Shown here: piece by piece, positions 16,783 through 24,643 of the stretch | Numbering within the stretch: position 1 is the stretch's first letter | How the letters are laid out: each line of letters starts with the position of its first letter | NCBI GenBank assembly: GCA_035264765.1 | Contig: DATFPQ010000004.1 | Location: forward strand, 1-41,549 | DNA: 41,549 nucleotides | Direction of reading: 5' to 3' | From: DATFPQ01 sp035264765 | GTDB taxonomy: Bacteria > Actinomycetota > Actinomycetes > Actinomycetales > Angustibacteraceae | Notes under the pieces: generated by a model | The model's database searches: none | What the model saw: only the letters and a program-made list of their open reading frames with translations | What the model was told of the DNA's origin: nothing | Position numbers and translations under genes: made by a program

Positions 16783-17373
16783 TCATGCCCGTGACGTCTC
16801 GCGGCTGGGTTGCGCCAAGGGCGCGAGGTCGCACGCAGCGGAGAACCCCTGAGCCTCGATGCCGAGTGCCACGTTCGTGCGCGTGAACTGGTTCGCCAGG
16901 GCGACCCACGCCGTGAGCTCGACCATCGCCGGCGCCCCGAGCTGCTCGAGCAGCCGAGCGGACAGCTCGTCGGTGACGGTCGGTGGCGTCTGCGACATCG
17001 CCTCGGCGTACTCCAGAACGTCCCGCTCCAACGGCGTGAAGACGTCCGACTCGCGCCACCGCGGCACCTCGCGGGCCTTGGCCTCGTCGAGTCCCTCGTT
17101 GTGAGCCTGGAAGTACCCCAGATCGAGGCACCACGTGCAGCCGATCAGGGATGCGACTGCCATGTGGGCGTATGACTTCAGATCCTTGTCGCACCTGCTC
17201 CACCTGCCGGCCTTCCGGCCGAGGGCGAGGCTGAACCTGAGCACCGGCTGGTTGTGCCACATCACCTCGAGCGGCTCCGGCAGAACGCCGAACATCCTCG
17301 TGCCGATCCGCTTCAGCACGGCGCCGTAGACGCCGGTGATCTCCGCCTTCGGGACGCGGGTGTTGCTGGCCAT
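16783..17373 (-). CDS. Carboxymuconolactone decarboxylase/AhpD-like protein, ECF41 target
   Basis: A 196-aa all-helical protein of the CMD/AhpD superfamily with the redox motif CTWC (Cys79, Cys82) and a nearby His91. AhpD-like members use the cysteine pair for thiol-based peroxide reduction; others are decarboxylases, and the exact activity here is unknown. ATG 17373 follows AGGAGG. Genes of this kind adjoin ECF41 sigma factors and are their usual target; here the sigma gene is 136 bp downstream on the same strand and an ECF41-like promoter lies 38-64 bp upstream of the start. Confidence 0.88.
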   Translation of the reverse strand: MASNTRVPKAEITGVYGAVLKRIGTRMFGVLPEPLEVMWHNQPVLRFSLALGRKAGRWSRCDKDLKSYAHMAVASLIGCTWCLDLGYFQAHNEGLDEAKAREVPRWRESDVFTPLERDVLEYAEAMSQTPPTVTDELSARLLEQLGAPAMVELTAWVALANQFTRTNVALGIEAQGFSAACDLAPLAQPSRETSRA

Positions 17374-17410
17374 GTCTCCTCCTGTTGGCTGCTGACTGCT
17401 ACGCCATGGA

Positions 17411-17437
17411 GACACCCGCCGGGCATCGGATGTGACA
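17411..17437 (-). promoter_or_regulatory. ECF41-type promoter of the carboxymuconolactone decarboxylase gene
   Basis: On the minus strand TGTCACA (17437-17431), a 16-bp spacer and TGTC (17414-17411). The motif described for ECF41 sigma factors is TGTCACA, 16 bp, CGTC: the -35 and the spacing are exact and the -10 differs at one base. A start near 17403 would give a leader of about 30 nt. It indicates that the adjacent sigma factor drives its own partner gene, and probably itself by read-through. Confidence 0.75.
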
Positions 17438-17503
17438 ACCACGTCGTCGAGGCGGACCAGGTCCGTACGTGACGCCGCCGGGCCCGCGGGTTCCGGGGGT
17501 GCG

Positions 17504-17525
17504 CTGTGAGCGGATCCGCCCACAG
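17504..17525. promoter_or_regulatory. 22-bp palindrome upstream of clpP, candidate operator
   Basis: The left arm CTGTGAGCGGA and right arm TCCGCCCACAG are inverted repeats with one mismatch and no gap. The site ends 45 bp before the clpP ATG and 130 bp before the CMD start, so it more likely serves clpP. The Cro/C1-type regulator downstream of the two clpP genes is the obvious candidate ligand. It differs from the PopR and ClgR boxes as I remember them. Confidence 0.5.
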
Positions 17526-17570
17526 CAGCGACGGGTGTCCCACCCGCGACCTTCGGCGCAGCCTGGCGGC

Positions 17571-18185
17571 ATGGCAGACGACACGAAACGTCCGGTGTTC
17601 GACGACCGCATGCGGCACCAGCTGCTGCACCAACGGATCCTGGTCCTGGACGGGCCGCTGGACGACGACAAGGGGACGCTGCTCGCGGCGCAGCTGACGT
17701 CCCTGGCGGCGGAGGACCCGACGTCCGACGTCGTCCTGTGGATCCACTCCCCCGGCGGCTCGGTCCCGTCGATGCTGGCCATCCGGGACGTCATGCGCCT
17801 GGTGCCCTGCGACGTCGGGACGCTGGCCCTGGGGCTGGCCTGCAGCGCCGGCCAGTTCCTGCTGTCGGCCGGCACCAGGGGCAAGCGGTACGCGATGCCC
17901 CACGCCAGGGTCCTGATGCACCAGGGCTCGGCGGGAATCGCCGGCTCGGCGGTGGAGGTCGAGGTTCAGGCCAACGACCTGCGCCACATGCGCGACACGG
18001 TCCTGGGAATCATCGCCCAGGACACCGGTCAGCCGGTCCAGCGCATCTTCGAGGACTCCATGCACGACCGCTGGTACACCGCCGAGCAGGCTCGGGACTA
18101 CGGCTTCGTCGACCGGGTGGTCGACTCCTTCGACCAGATCCGCCCGCCGCGGCGGACCCCGGTCGGGCTGGGGGTCGGCGCGTGA
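17571..18185 (+). CDS. clpP: ATP-dependent Clp protease proteolytic subunit, catalytic triad intact
   Basis: A 204-aa ClpP subunit, forming heptameric rings with Clp ATPases in the cytoplasm. The triad is complete with family spacing: Ser92 (GLACSAGQFLL), His117 (RVLMHQG) and Asp166 (MHDRWYT). The oxyanion motif SPGGS (60-64) is standard. The start is the ATG at 17571, where family similarity begins; no clear Shine-Dalgarno precedes it. The last bases overlap the second clpP-like gene as GTGA. Sequence around the Ser (ACSAG rather than the common ASMGA) and Gln-Gly-Ser after the His mark it as an accessory copy rather than the housekeeping ClpP1/P2. The neighbouring regulator is convergent. 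Confidence 0.9.
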   Translation: MADDTKRPVFDDRMRHQLLHQRILVLDGPLDDDKGTLLAAQLTSLAAEDPTSDVVLWIHSPGGSVPSMLAIRDVMRLVPCDVGTLALGLACSAGQFLLSAGTRGKRYAMPHARVLMHQGSAGIAGSAVEVEVQANDLRHMRDTVLGIIAQDTGQPVQRIFEDSMHDRWYTAEQARDYGFVDRVVDSFDQIRPPRRTPVGLGVGA

Positions 18186-18787
18186 GCAGCTACCCGATAC
18201 CCAACGTCATCGCCCAGCATCCGCGCGGCGAACGCATCCTGGACGTCTACTCGCACCTGCTCACCGAGCGCATCATCTACCTCGGCACGGCAATCGACGC
18301 CGGAGTCGCCAACACGCTGATCGCCCAGCTGCTGCACCTGGAGGCGGACGCCCCGGACCGCGAGATCAACCTCTACATCAACTGCGAGGGAGGAGACCTG
18401 ACCTCCATGCTCGCCGTGTACGACACCATGCAGTACGTCCGGGCCCCCGTCGTCACCACCTGCGTCGGGGAGGCCATCGCCGCCGGCGCCGTCCTGCTGG
18501 CCGCGGGCGCTCCGGGACGCCGGGCCGTGCTGCCGCACACCCGAGTGGTGCTGCACCAGCCGGCCGCGCGCGGACAGGGCGCCATCCCAGACCTGATCCT
18601 GCAGGCGGACGAGGTGGTGCGGGTGCGCGCGGAGATCGAGCAGGTGCTGTCCGTGCACACCGGTCAGTCGGTGCAGACGCTGCGCCAGGACACCGACCGA
18701 GACCGCGTGTTCACCGCCCAGGCGGCCTTGCGATACGGCCTGGCCGACGAGGTGCTGCAGCGGCGCACCGAGCTGGTGCCGGCCTGA
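18182..18787 (+). CDS. ClpP-like subunit with Ser-to-Ala change, predicted inactive
   Basis: A 201-aa ClpP homologue, GTG start at 18182 coupled to the first clpP stop (GTGA). The fold is well preserved (EINLYINCEGGD, TRVVLHQPAARGQGAIPD, AALRYGLADEV). The nucleophile position holds Ala100 (GEAIAAGAVLLAAG instead of G-x-A-S-x-G-A; codon GCC at 18479-18481), while His125 and Asp174 remain, at the exact spacings of 25 and 49 residues. The SPGG oxyanion motif reads CEGG. It should therefore not cleave peptides but could form a mixed tetradecamer with the first subunit, as non-catalytic ClpR subunits do in cyanobacteria and plastids. Frame and codon use are normal, so it is not a pseudogene. Confidence 0.88.
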   Translation: MSSYPIPNVIAQHPRGERILDVYSHLLTERIIYLGTAIDAGVANTLIAQLLHLEADAPDREINLYINCEGGDLTSMLAVYDTMQYVRAPVVTTCVGEAIAAGAVLLAAGAPGRRAVLPHTRVVLHQPAARGQGAIPDLILQADEVVRVRAEIEQVLSVHTGQSVQTLRQDTDRDRVFTAQAALRYGLADEVLQRRTELVPA

Positions 18788-18799
18788 GTGCCGGTCGGC

Positions 18800-19147
18800 T
18801 CAGGCGGCCAGTGCCAGCAGGGTCGGACCGGCGCTCCGGGACCGCTGCTGGTGGACTCGCAGATCATCGGTGACCTGCGAGGTCAGGTCGACGAGCGTGG
18901 TGCCCAACGCGCCGGCCACGGCCGCGATCATCTCGCTGGACGGCTCCTTGCGGCCGCGCTCGATCTCGGAGAGATACTGCGGCGAGATTCCTGCCTGCGC
19001 GGCCGTCTCGGACAGCGTGCGGCCGCGCTGGCGTCGCAGTACCCGCAGGCGCTCGCCCAGGACCTCCCGCCACAGCGGTTCGGGAGCGGAGCGGCGGCGC
19101 GCGTCCAGCGGGCGGATCGGGCGCACGTGGGCCACGTCGGGCAGCAT
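18800..19147 (-). CDS. ClgR/PopR-like Cro/C1-type regulator with C-terminal LALAA tail
   Basis: A 115-aa DNA-binding protein. Residues about 31-86 are a Cro/C1 helix-turn-helix (LRVLRRQRGRTLSETAAQAGISPQYLSEIERGRKEP). The C-terminus ends LLALAA, the same ALAA as an SsrA tag. In Streptomyces, ClgR and PopR are regulators of clp genes of this size and fold that end in Ala-Ala and are removed by Clp proteases, so their level reports protease load. Here the gene converges on the clpP pair with only 12 bp between stop codons. Start is uncertain: ATG 19147 or ATG 19165, neither with a good ribosome site. Confidence 0.85.
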   Translation of the reverse strand: MLPDVAHVRPIRPLDARRRSAPEPLWREVLGERLRVLRRQRGRTLSETAAQAGISPQYLSEIERGRKEPSSEMIAAVAGALGTTLVDLTSQVTDDLRVHQQRSRSAGPTLLALAA

Positions 19148-19372
19148 GCTCAACCGTAGCCACATCGCGGCGGGTCACACGTGGTTGTCCGCGCGCGGCT
19201 GAACGACCGAGGGCACCCCTCCGTGGACCAAGAAGCCCGGCGGGATCCTGCTCTCGACTCAGCGGAGCGCCTGCGATGAAGTGGGAGTGGCGCCCCGCGA
19301 CCAGCTGCGCGCCCGGCACGCTCACCGATCGTCGGGGAGCCCGTCCAGAATCGCCGGGGAATCGAGAAGATC
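19148..19372. other. 225-bp divergent intergenic region
   Basis: It lies between the ClgR/PopR-like regulator and the DUF4389 gene and must carry both promoters. A TGTGA element occurs on the minus strand near 19177, as in the left arm of the clpP palindrome, but no second arm is clear. Nothing else can be supported. Confidence 0.35.
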
Positions 19373-20962
19373 ATGTCTGGGTACGACAGTTCGGCGGACA
19401 CGCGTCCCGTCGTGGTCCGCGGCCGACTCGAGGAGCCGTTGAGCCGCTGGTTGTGGCTCGTGAAGTGGCTCCTGCTCATCCCGCACTACATCGTCCTGGT
19501 ATTCCTCTGGCTGGCGTTCGTCCTCGTCACCGTAGTGGCGTTCTTCGCGATCTTGTTCACGGCCAGATACCCACGCAGCCTCTTCGCCTTCAACCTCGGC
19601 GTGCTGCGGTGGTCGTGGCGGGTGTCGTACTACGGGTACAGCGCGCTGGCAACGGACAGGTACCCGCCGTTCAGCCTGGGCGAGGAGCCGAACTACCCGG
19701 CCACCCTGGACATCGCCTATCCGCAGCGACTCTCCCGCGGGCTCGCCCTGGTCAAGTGGTGGCTGCTTGCGATCCCGCACTACCTGATCCTCGCCTTCGT
19801 CGTCGGCGGAGCGACCTACACCGTCACGACGGCGACCGGGACGACCACGACGTGGGAGACGGCCGGCGGAGGCGGACTGCTCCCGCTCCTCGTGCTGTTC
19901 TCCGGCGTCGCGCTCCTGTTCGCGGCGCGATACCCGCGTGGTCTCCACGCCCTCGTGACGGGGCTGAACCGGTGGGTCTTCCGGGTCATCGCCTACGCCG
20001 CGCTCATGACGGACGCGTACCCACCATTCCGGCTCGATCAGGGCGGTGCCGATCCGTTGCAGCCGCGCGGTCCGGAGCCCTCGGGTCCGGCCGCCGCCGC
20101 GCTCGAGCCACCGTCACCGGCGGCGCACTCGGTCGGATCCGGCAGTGGTCCCCGGGGCGACGCCGGCCGGGCAGGAGCAGTCGTGGCGCTGGTTGCCGGC
20201 CTGATCGCGCTCGTCCTCGGTGTCGGTCTGGCCGTGGTTGGCAGCGGCGGACTCTGGCTCCAGTCGCGGCGGGACTCCGGTGGCTTCATCACGACGAATC
20301 CGCAGTCGATCTCCAGCCCCACGGCCGCCGTGACGGCTGAGGGCATCGACCTACGACTCGACGACGGCACACCGAGCTGGGTCAGGTCGGACCGGTTCGG
20401 CACCGTGCGGCTGCGCGCGACAGGCGAGGGTGGCAGCGCGGTGTTCATCGGGATCGCACCGCAAGCCGCTGTGAACCAGTGGTTGGCCGGAACGGCGCAC
20501 GACGAGGTCAGCGACCTCGTGGGTGACGGGGTGACGTACCTGCGCCAGGGCGGTCAGGCGACACTCGCCAGTCCGTCACAGCAGACATTCTGGTCTTCCT
20601 CCGCCAGCGGTACCGGCACGCAGGAACTTCGGTGGCCGGTGCAGAGCGGCCAGTGGGGGATCGTCGTGGCACGGCCTGACGGCGCTCCCGGCGTGCGGGC
20701 GACGGTGGACTTGGGGGCAACCGTCCCGGGACTTCAGAGCCTCGCGATTGGCCTCCTCGTCGTCGGTGTGGTGCTTGTCGTCGGCGGAGCCGTTCTGATC
20801 GTCCTCGGTGCCGCGGGCCTCGGACGCGCGACCGGACGGCCGGGCAGCGCGGGACAGCCGGCGGCCCCGGTGCCACTGCCTCCGTCACCACGGACTGCGA
20901 TGGAGGACGACTCGACAACGACAACGCAGCACAGCGTGGGCGGTGACATACGCCGTAACTGA
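19373..20962 (+). CDS. DUF4389 membrane protein (two repeats)
   Basis: A 529-aa membrane protein. Two DUF4389 units lie at about 15-110 and 115-225. Each begins with a SRWLWLVKWLLLIPHYIVL or SRGLALVKWWLLAIPHYLI segment, contains a hydrophobic helix, ARYPR, and ends in a D-x-YPPF motif. A Pro/Ser-rich linker leads to a further helix (about 265-290), an extracytoplasmic beta-rich domain, a last helix (about 450-480) and a Thr-rich tail. ATG 19373 has GAGAAG upstream. The function of DUF4389 proteins is not known to me. The gene stands alone, with a hairpin after it. Confidence 0.85.
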   Translation: MSGYDSSADTRPVVVRGRLEEPLSRWLWLVKWLLLIPHYIVLVFLWLAFVLVTVVAFFAILFTARYPRSLFAFNLGVLRWSWRVSYYGYSALATDRYPPFSLGEEPNYPATLDIAYPQRLSRGLALVKWWLLAIPHYLILAFVVGGATYTVTTATGTTTTWETAGGGGLLPLLVLFSGVALLFAARYPRGLHALVTGLNRWVFRVIAYAALMTDAYPPFRLDQGGADPLQPRGPEPSGPAAAALEPPSPAAHSVGSGSGPRGDAGRAGAVVALVAGLIALVLGVGLAVVGSGGLWLQSRRDSGGFITTNPQSISSPTAAVTAEGIDLRLDDGTPSWVRSDRFGTVRLRATGEGGSAVFIGIAPQAAVNQWLAGTAHDEVSDLVGDGVTYLRQGGQATLASPSQQTFWSSSASGTGTQELRWPVQSGQWGIVVARPDGAPGVRATVDLGATVPGLQSLAIGLLVVGVVLVVGGAVLIVLGAAGLGRATGRPGSAGQPAAPVPLPPSPRTAMEDDSTTTTQHSVGGDIRRN

Positions 20963-20976
20963 TCGCGTCTCGCCAT

Positions 20977-21013
20977 GGCCACCGGAGGCCACTCGGGTAA
21001 GCCTCCGGTGGCC
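20977..21013. terminator. Bidirectional hairpin terminator
   Basis: A perfect 13-bp stem GGCCACCGGAGGC / GCCTCCGGTGGCC with an 11-nt loop stands between the convergent stops at 20962 and 21077. It lacks a T tract, as actinobacterial terminators often do, and should serve the DUF4389 gene and the UxaA operon alike. Confidence 0.8.
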
Positions 21014-21076
21014 CGCACCCCCGCGATGCTTCTGCGCTACACCGACGCGGACTTCGCCGACATAGTCAGAGCCTCC

Positions 21077-22612
21077 TCACAGGACGGCTCCGAGCTGCCA
21101 CGGGACGAGCTCTTCGCCGCCGAGGCCCAGCTCCTCGCTGGCGCTGCGGCGGCCGGACGCCGTGTCCAGGAGCAGGTCGTACACCTGCCGGCCGACGTCC
21201 TCGAGCGGCACACCCTCTTCGACGACACCGGAGCAGTCGAGGTCGATGTCCCCGGCCATCCGTGCCGCCAGGCTCGAGTTCGTCGCCAGCTTCACGGTGG
21301 GCACGGGGCGGCTGCCGAACACCGAACCGCGCCCCGTGGTGAAGCAGATCAGGTTCGCGCCGCCGGCCACCATCCCGGTCACCGACACGGGGTCGTAGCC
21401 CGGGGTGTCCATGAAGACCAGGCCGGGTCGAGGGACGGGCTCGGCGTAGCCGCAGACGGCGGCCAGCGGGCTGTGACCACCCTTGGCCACGGCGCCGAGC
21501 GACTTCTCGAGGATCGTGGTGATGCCGCCCTCCTTGTTGCCGGGCGATGGGTTGCCGTCCAGGCTCGTGCCCTGCGAGGCGGTGTACTCCTCCCACCAGG
21601 CGATGCGGTCCAGGAGCGCGCGTCCGACCTCCGGGCGAACCGCCCGCTCAGCGAGCATCTGCTCGGCGCCATAGACCTCGGGCGTCTCCCCGAGAACGCT
21701 GGTCCCTCCGGCGGCGACCAGCAGGTCGCTCGCGACGCCGAGCGCCGGGTTCGCGGTCAGCCCGGACCACGCGTCCGAGCCCCCGCACTGGAGGCCGAGG
21801 ACGAGATGCTCCACCCCGACCTCCTCCCGGCGGCTTCCGCGCAGCTCCTGCGCCATGCCACGCACCAGCTCCTCGCCGCGGGCGATCGCGGCAGCGGTGC
21901 CACCGGCGTCCTGGATGGTGTAGGACGCGACCGGTAGCTCGTCGGTCAGCCCGAGGTCCGCCATGAGGGCGCTCACCGCGTTCACCTCGCAGCCGAGGCC
22001 GAGCACGACGAGCGCTCCGATGTTCGGGTGGCGTGCGTAGCCGCCGAGCGTGCGCTGCAGGACGTCCCAGCCCTCACCGCGGCTGGCGAGGCCGCACCCG
22101 GTGCCGTGCGTGAGGGCCACGACGCCGTCGACCCCGTCCCCGTGGAGGGCGGCCAGGTCGTCCTCGGTGCGCCGAACGACCTGGCGCGCCACCGTGGCGG
22201 AGCAGTTCACGGTCGTGAGCACGCCGACGTAGTTGCGTGTCGCCACCGCGCCGCCCGGACGACGGAAGCCCTCGAAGGTCCGGCGCAGGCCAGGCGGGAC
22301 GCCCGGCAGGTGACCGGTCGCCGTCGCACCCGATGCGAGGGCCGAGGCATCCTCCGGCATGGCGAGGTTGTGGGTGTGGACGTGCTCGCCGGCGCGGACC
22401 GGTGCGGTGGCCACGCCGATCACGTGGCCGTACTTGCGCACCAGGTCCCCCCGCGCGAGGTCGCGCAGCGCCACCTTGTGGCCGCGCGGAACCGGGCCCT
22501 CGGTGACGACCCGGCCTCCTCCCGTCACACCCACGGACACGTGCGCCGGCAGCGGCTCGTGCGCGATGGCGACGTCGTCGCCCGCCGCCAGCCGCAGCAG
22601 CTGCTCGCTCAT
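21077..22612 (-). CDS. UxaA-family altronate/galactarate-type dehydratase
   Basis: A 511-aa sugar-acid dehydratase with both halves of the family in one chain. The N-terminal SAF domain (about 1-95) is followed by the GD_AH region: GAVATRNYVGVLTTVNCSAT, LTHGTGCG, LGLQCGGSDAWSGLTANPAL, SPGNKEGGITTILEKSLGA and MDTPGYDPVSVTGM. Known members remove water from altronate or galactarate to give a 2-keto-3-deoxy acid, using a metal. ATG 22612 is chosen at the start of the SAF domain; it is 40 bp after the isomerase stop and last in the operon. No uronate isomerase or altronate oxidoreductase sits nearby, so the true substrate may be a different aldonate. Confidence 0.85.
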   Translation of the reverse strand: MSEQLLRLAAGDDVAIAHEPLPAHVSVGVTGGGRVVTEGPVPRGHKVALRDLARGDLVRKYGHVIGVATAPVRAGEHVHTHNLAMPEDASALASGATATGHLPGVPPGLRRTFEGFRRPGGAVATRNYVGVLTTVNCSATVARQVVRRTEDDLAALHGDGVDGVVALTHGTGCGLASRGEGWDVLQRTLGGYARHPNIGALVVLGLGCEVNAVSALMADLGLTDELPVASYTIQDAGGTAAAIARGEELVRGMAQELRGSRREEVGVEHLVLGLQCGGSDAWSGLTANPALGVASDLLVAAGGTSVLGETPEVYGAEQMLAERAVRPEVGRALLDRIAWWEEYTASQGTSLDGNPSPGNKEGGITTILEKSLGAVAKGGHSPLAAVCGYAEPVPRPGLVFMDTPGYDPVSVTGMVAGGANLICFTTGRGSVFGSRPVPTVKLATNSSLAARMAGDIDLDCSGVVEEGVPLEDVGRQVYDLLLDTASGRRSASEELGLGGEELVPWQLGAVL

Positions 22613-22652
22613 GACTGTTCCGTTCCTCTCCGGCGCCGAACCGGCCCCGCGC

Positions 22653-23486
22653 TCATGAACCGAGGACACAGTCCCGGTACCGCTCCTTCATCAGGGCCAG
22701 GACGACGTCGCCGTCGGTCTCCCACAGGGGTCCGTTGAAGATCTCGACCTCGATGTCGCCGGTGTAGCCGGCCGACTCGACCAGTCGCCGCAGGCGATGG
22801 AAGTCGATGTGGCCGTCGCCCATCATCCCCCGCGACAGCAGCGCGTCGCCGGGGAAGGGGGTGATCCAGTCGCACACCTGGAAGCTGGCGATCCGTCCGG
22901 CGGCGCGAGCGATCTGCTCCTCCAGCTGGGGGTCCCACCACACGTGGAAGCTGTCGACGACGACGGCGACCTGCTCGGCCGGGAACTGCTCGGCGAGGTC
23001 GAGCGCCTCGCCGAGCGTGGCCAGCACTCCTCGGTCCGCGGTGAAGATCGGGTGCATCGGCTCCAGTGCGAGCCGTACTCCGTGGTCGCCGGCGACAGGG
23101 GCCAGCTCGGCGATGCCGTCGGCGACCCTGGCGCGGGCTCCGGGAAGGTCTCGGGACCCCTCCGGAAGGCCACCCACCACCATGACGAGCGTGTCGGTCC
23201 CGAGGGCTGCAGCCTCCTTGATGGCCGCGATGTTGCTGTCGATGGCTGCCGCGCGCTGCCGCGGGTCCGCTGCCGTGAGGAACCCGCCACGGCAGAGCGA
23301 GGACACGCGCAGTCCAGCGTCGCCCAGGAGCGCAACGGCCCGATCGACCCCGATCTCGGCAAGGGGCTCGCGCCACACACCGATCGACTGGATGCCCGCG
23401 CGGGCGCAACCGTTGATAGCCTCTGGAAGGGTCCAGGCATTCGTCGTCTTCTGGTTGAGCGAGAGGCGGCTCAGGTCGTCGTTCAC
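22653..23486 (-). CDS. TIM-barrel sugar isomerase/epimerase (xylose isomerase-like)
   Basis: A 277-aa AP-endonuclease-2/xylose-isomerase-like barrel. Candidate metal ligands are Glu in LALEPMHPIF, Asp and His in VVVDSFHVWWDP and Glu in IEVEIFNGPLW. GTG 23486 overlaps the DUF993 stop as GTGA, which fixes the start; the frame upstream is a shadow. Family members interconvert keto sugars, epimerise, or act on inosose-type compounds. Here it probably converts the product of the Gfo/Idh oxidoreductase. The substrate is unknown. Confidence 0.83.
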   Translation of the reverse strand: MNDDLSRLSLNQKTTNAWTLPEAINGCARAGIQSIGVWREPLAEIGVDRAVALLGDAGLRVSSLCRGGFLTAADPRQRAAAIDSNIAAIKEAAALGTDTLVMVVGGLPEGSRDLPGARARVADGIAELAPVAGDHGVRLALEPMHPIFTADRGVLATLGEALDLAEQFPAEQVAVVVDSFHVWWDPQLEEQIARAAGRIASFQVCDWITPFPGDALLSRGMMGDGHIDFHRLRRLVESAGYTGDIEVEIFNGPLWETDGDVVLALMKERYRDCVLGS

Positions 23487-24643
23487 CGGGTCAGCCCGAC
23501 GGTTGCGAGCAGGCTGCGGACGCGCGCGGCGGCGAGGTCGGGGTCCGGCAGCAGGCCCGCCTGGTCCGCGAGGCGGTAGGCCTGCACGAGGTGCAGCGGG
23601 CTGCGCGCCGACTGCAGGCCACCGACCATGGTGAAGCCGGGCTGGAAGCCGCTGAGCCACGCGAGGAAGGCGATGCCGGTCTTGTAGTAGTACGTGGGCG
23701 CGCTGAACACGTGGCGGGCCAGGGGCAGTGTCGGCTCGAAGGCAGCGTCGTACGCCGCCTCGTCACCCCGGTCGAGGGCGTCCAAGGCGGTCGCGGCGGC
23801 CGGGGCGATCGCGGCGAAGATGCCGAGGAGGGCGTCGGAGTGGTGCTCGCCGTCGCCCTTGATCAGCTCCGGGTAGTGAAAGTCGTCGCCGGTGTAGAGG
23901 CGCACGCCGGCCGGGAGTGCGGCGCGTAGCGACTTCTCGTGCTCCGCGTCGAGCAAGGAGACCTTGACGCCGTCGACCTTGTCCGAGTGCTCGGTCACGA
24001 GCTGGACGAACCGCTTCGTCGCCGTCTGCACGTCGGCCGACCCCCAGTAGCCCTCCAGCGCCGGGTCGAACGCCGTGCCGAGCCAGTGCAGAACGACGGG
24101 TCGCTCAACCTGCGCGAGGAGCCGGCCGTAGACCTTGGCGTAGTCGTCCGGGCCGGCGGCGGCGCGGGCGAGGTGACGGCTGGCCATGAGAATGGCCTGC
24201 GAGCCGGTCGACTCCACGAAGGCCAGCTGCTCCTCGTACCCCGCGACGACGGCATCGAGGTCGCACGTGTCGGCCGGGAGGTGGTCGGTGCCGGCGCCCG
24301 ACGCGATCCTGGCCCCCCGCTCGGCGGCGAGCGCGGCGGAGCGGCGGATCAGCTCTCGCGTCGTGGCCCAGTCCAGGCCCATCCCGCGCTGTGCGGTGTC
24401 CATGGCCTCGGCCAGGCCCAGGCCGTGGTCGAAGAGGTGGCCGCGGAAGGCGAGCGTCGAGTCCCAGTCGACCGCGGCAGGCGCGCCGGGAACGTTGTCA
24501 CCCAGAGGATCCGCGACGACATGGGCGGCGGCAAAGGCCACCCGTGACACAGCCGGCGAGCCGCGGCGGACCCACTCGCGCGGTGCCGACGGGTGGTAGG
24601 TCTCCCACGTGCCGTCCGCCGTGGGCAGGTCGATGCTGGTCAC
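23483..24643 (-). CDS. DUF993 protein, dihydrodipicolinate synthase/aldolase-like
   Basis: A 386-aa protein of the DUF993 family, related to class I DapA-type aldolases. Lys227 in GVKVSLLD is at the place expected for the Schiff-base lysine, and ILMASRHLAR and PAGVRLYTGDDFHYPELIKGDG are typical. GTG 24643 overlaps the preceding stop as GTGA. Next to a UxaA dehydratase, a natural role would be splitting a 2-keto-3-deoxy acid into pyruvate and an aldehyde, but no member is characterised to my knowledge. Confidence 0.82.
   Translation of the reverse strand: MTSIDLPTADGTWETYHPSAPREWVRRGSPAVSRVAFAAAHVVADPLGDNVPGAPAAVDWDSTLAFRGHLFDHGLGLAEAMDTAQRGMGLDWATTRELIRRSAALAAERGARIASGAGTDHLPADTCDLDAVVAGYEEQLAFVESTGSQAILMASRHLARAAAGPDDYAKVYGRLLAQVERPVVLHWLGTAFDPALEGYWGSADVQTATKRFVQLVTEHSDKVDGVKVSLLDAEHEKSLRAALPAGVRLYTGDDFHYPELIKGDGEHHSDALLGIFAAIAPAAATALDALDRGDEAAYDAAFEPTLPLARHVFSAPTYYYKTGIAFLAWLSGFQPGFTMVGGLQSARSPLHLVQAYRLADQAGLLPDPDLAAARVRSLLATVGLTR

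Noticed and set aside
18182..18787. Second clpP as a pseudogene
   Set aside because: The frame is intact, overlaps its neighbour, keeps strong coding bias and conserves the fold; only the nucleophile is changed.
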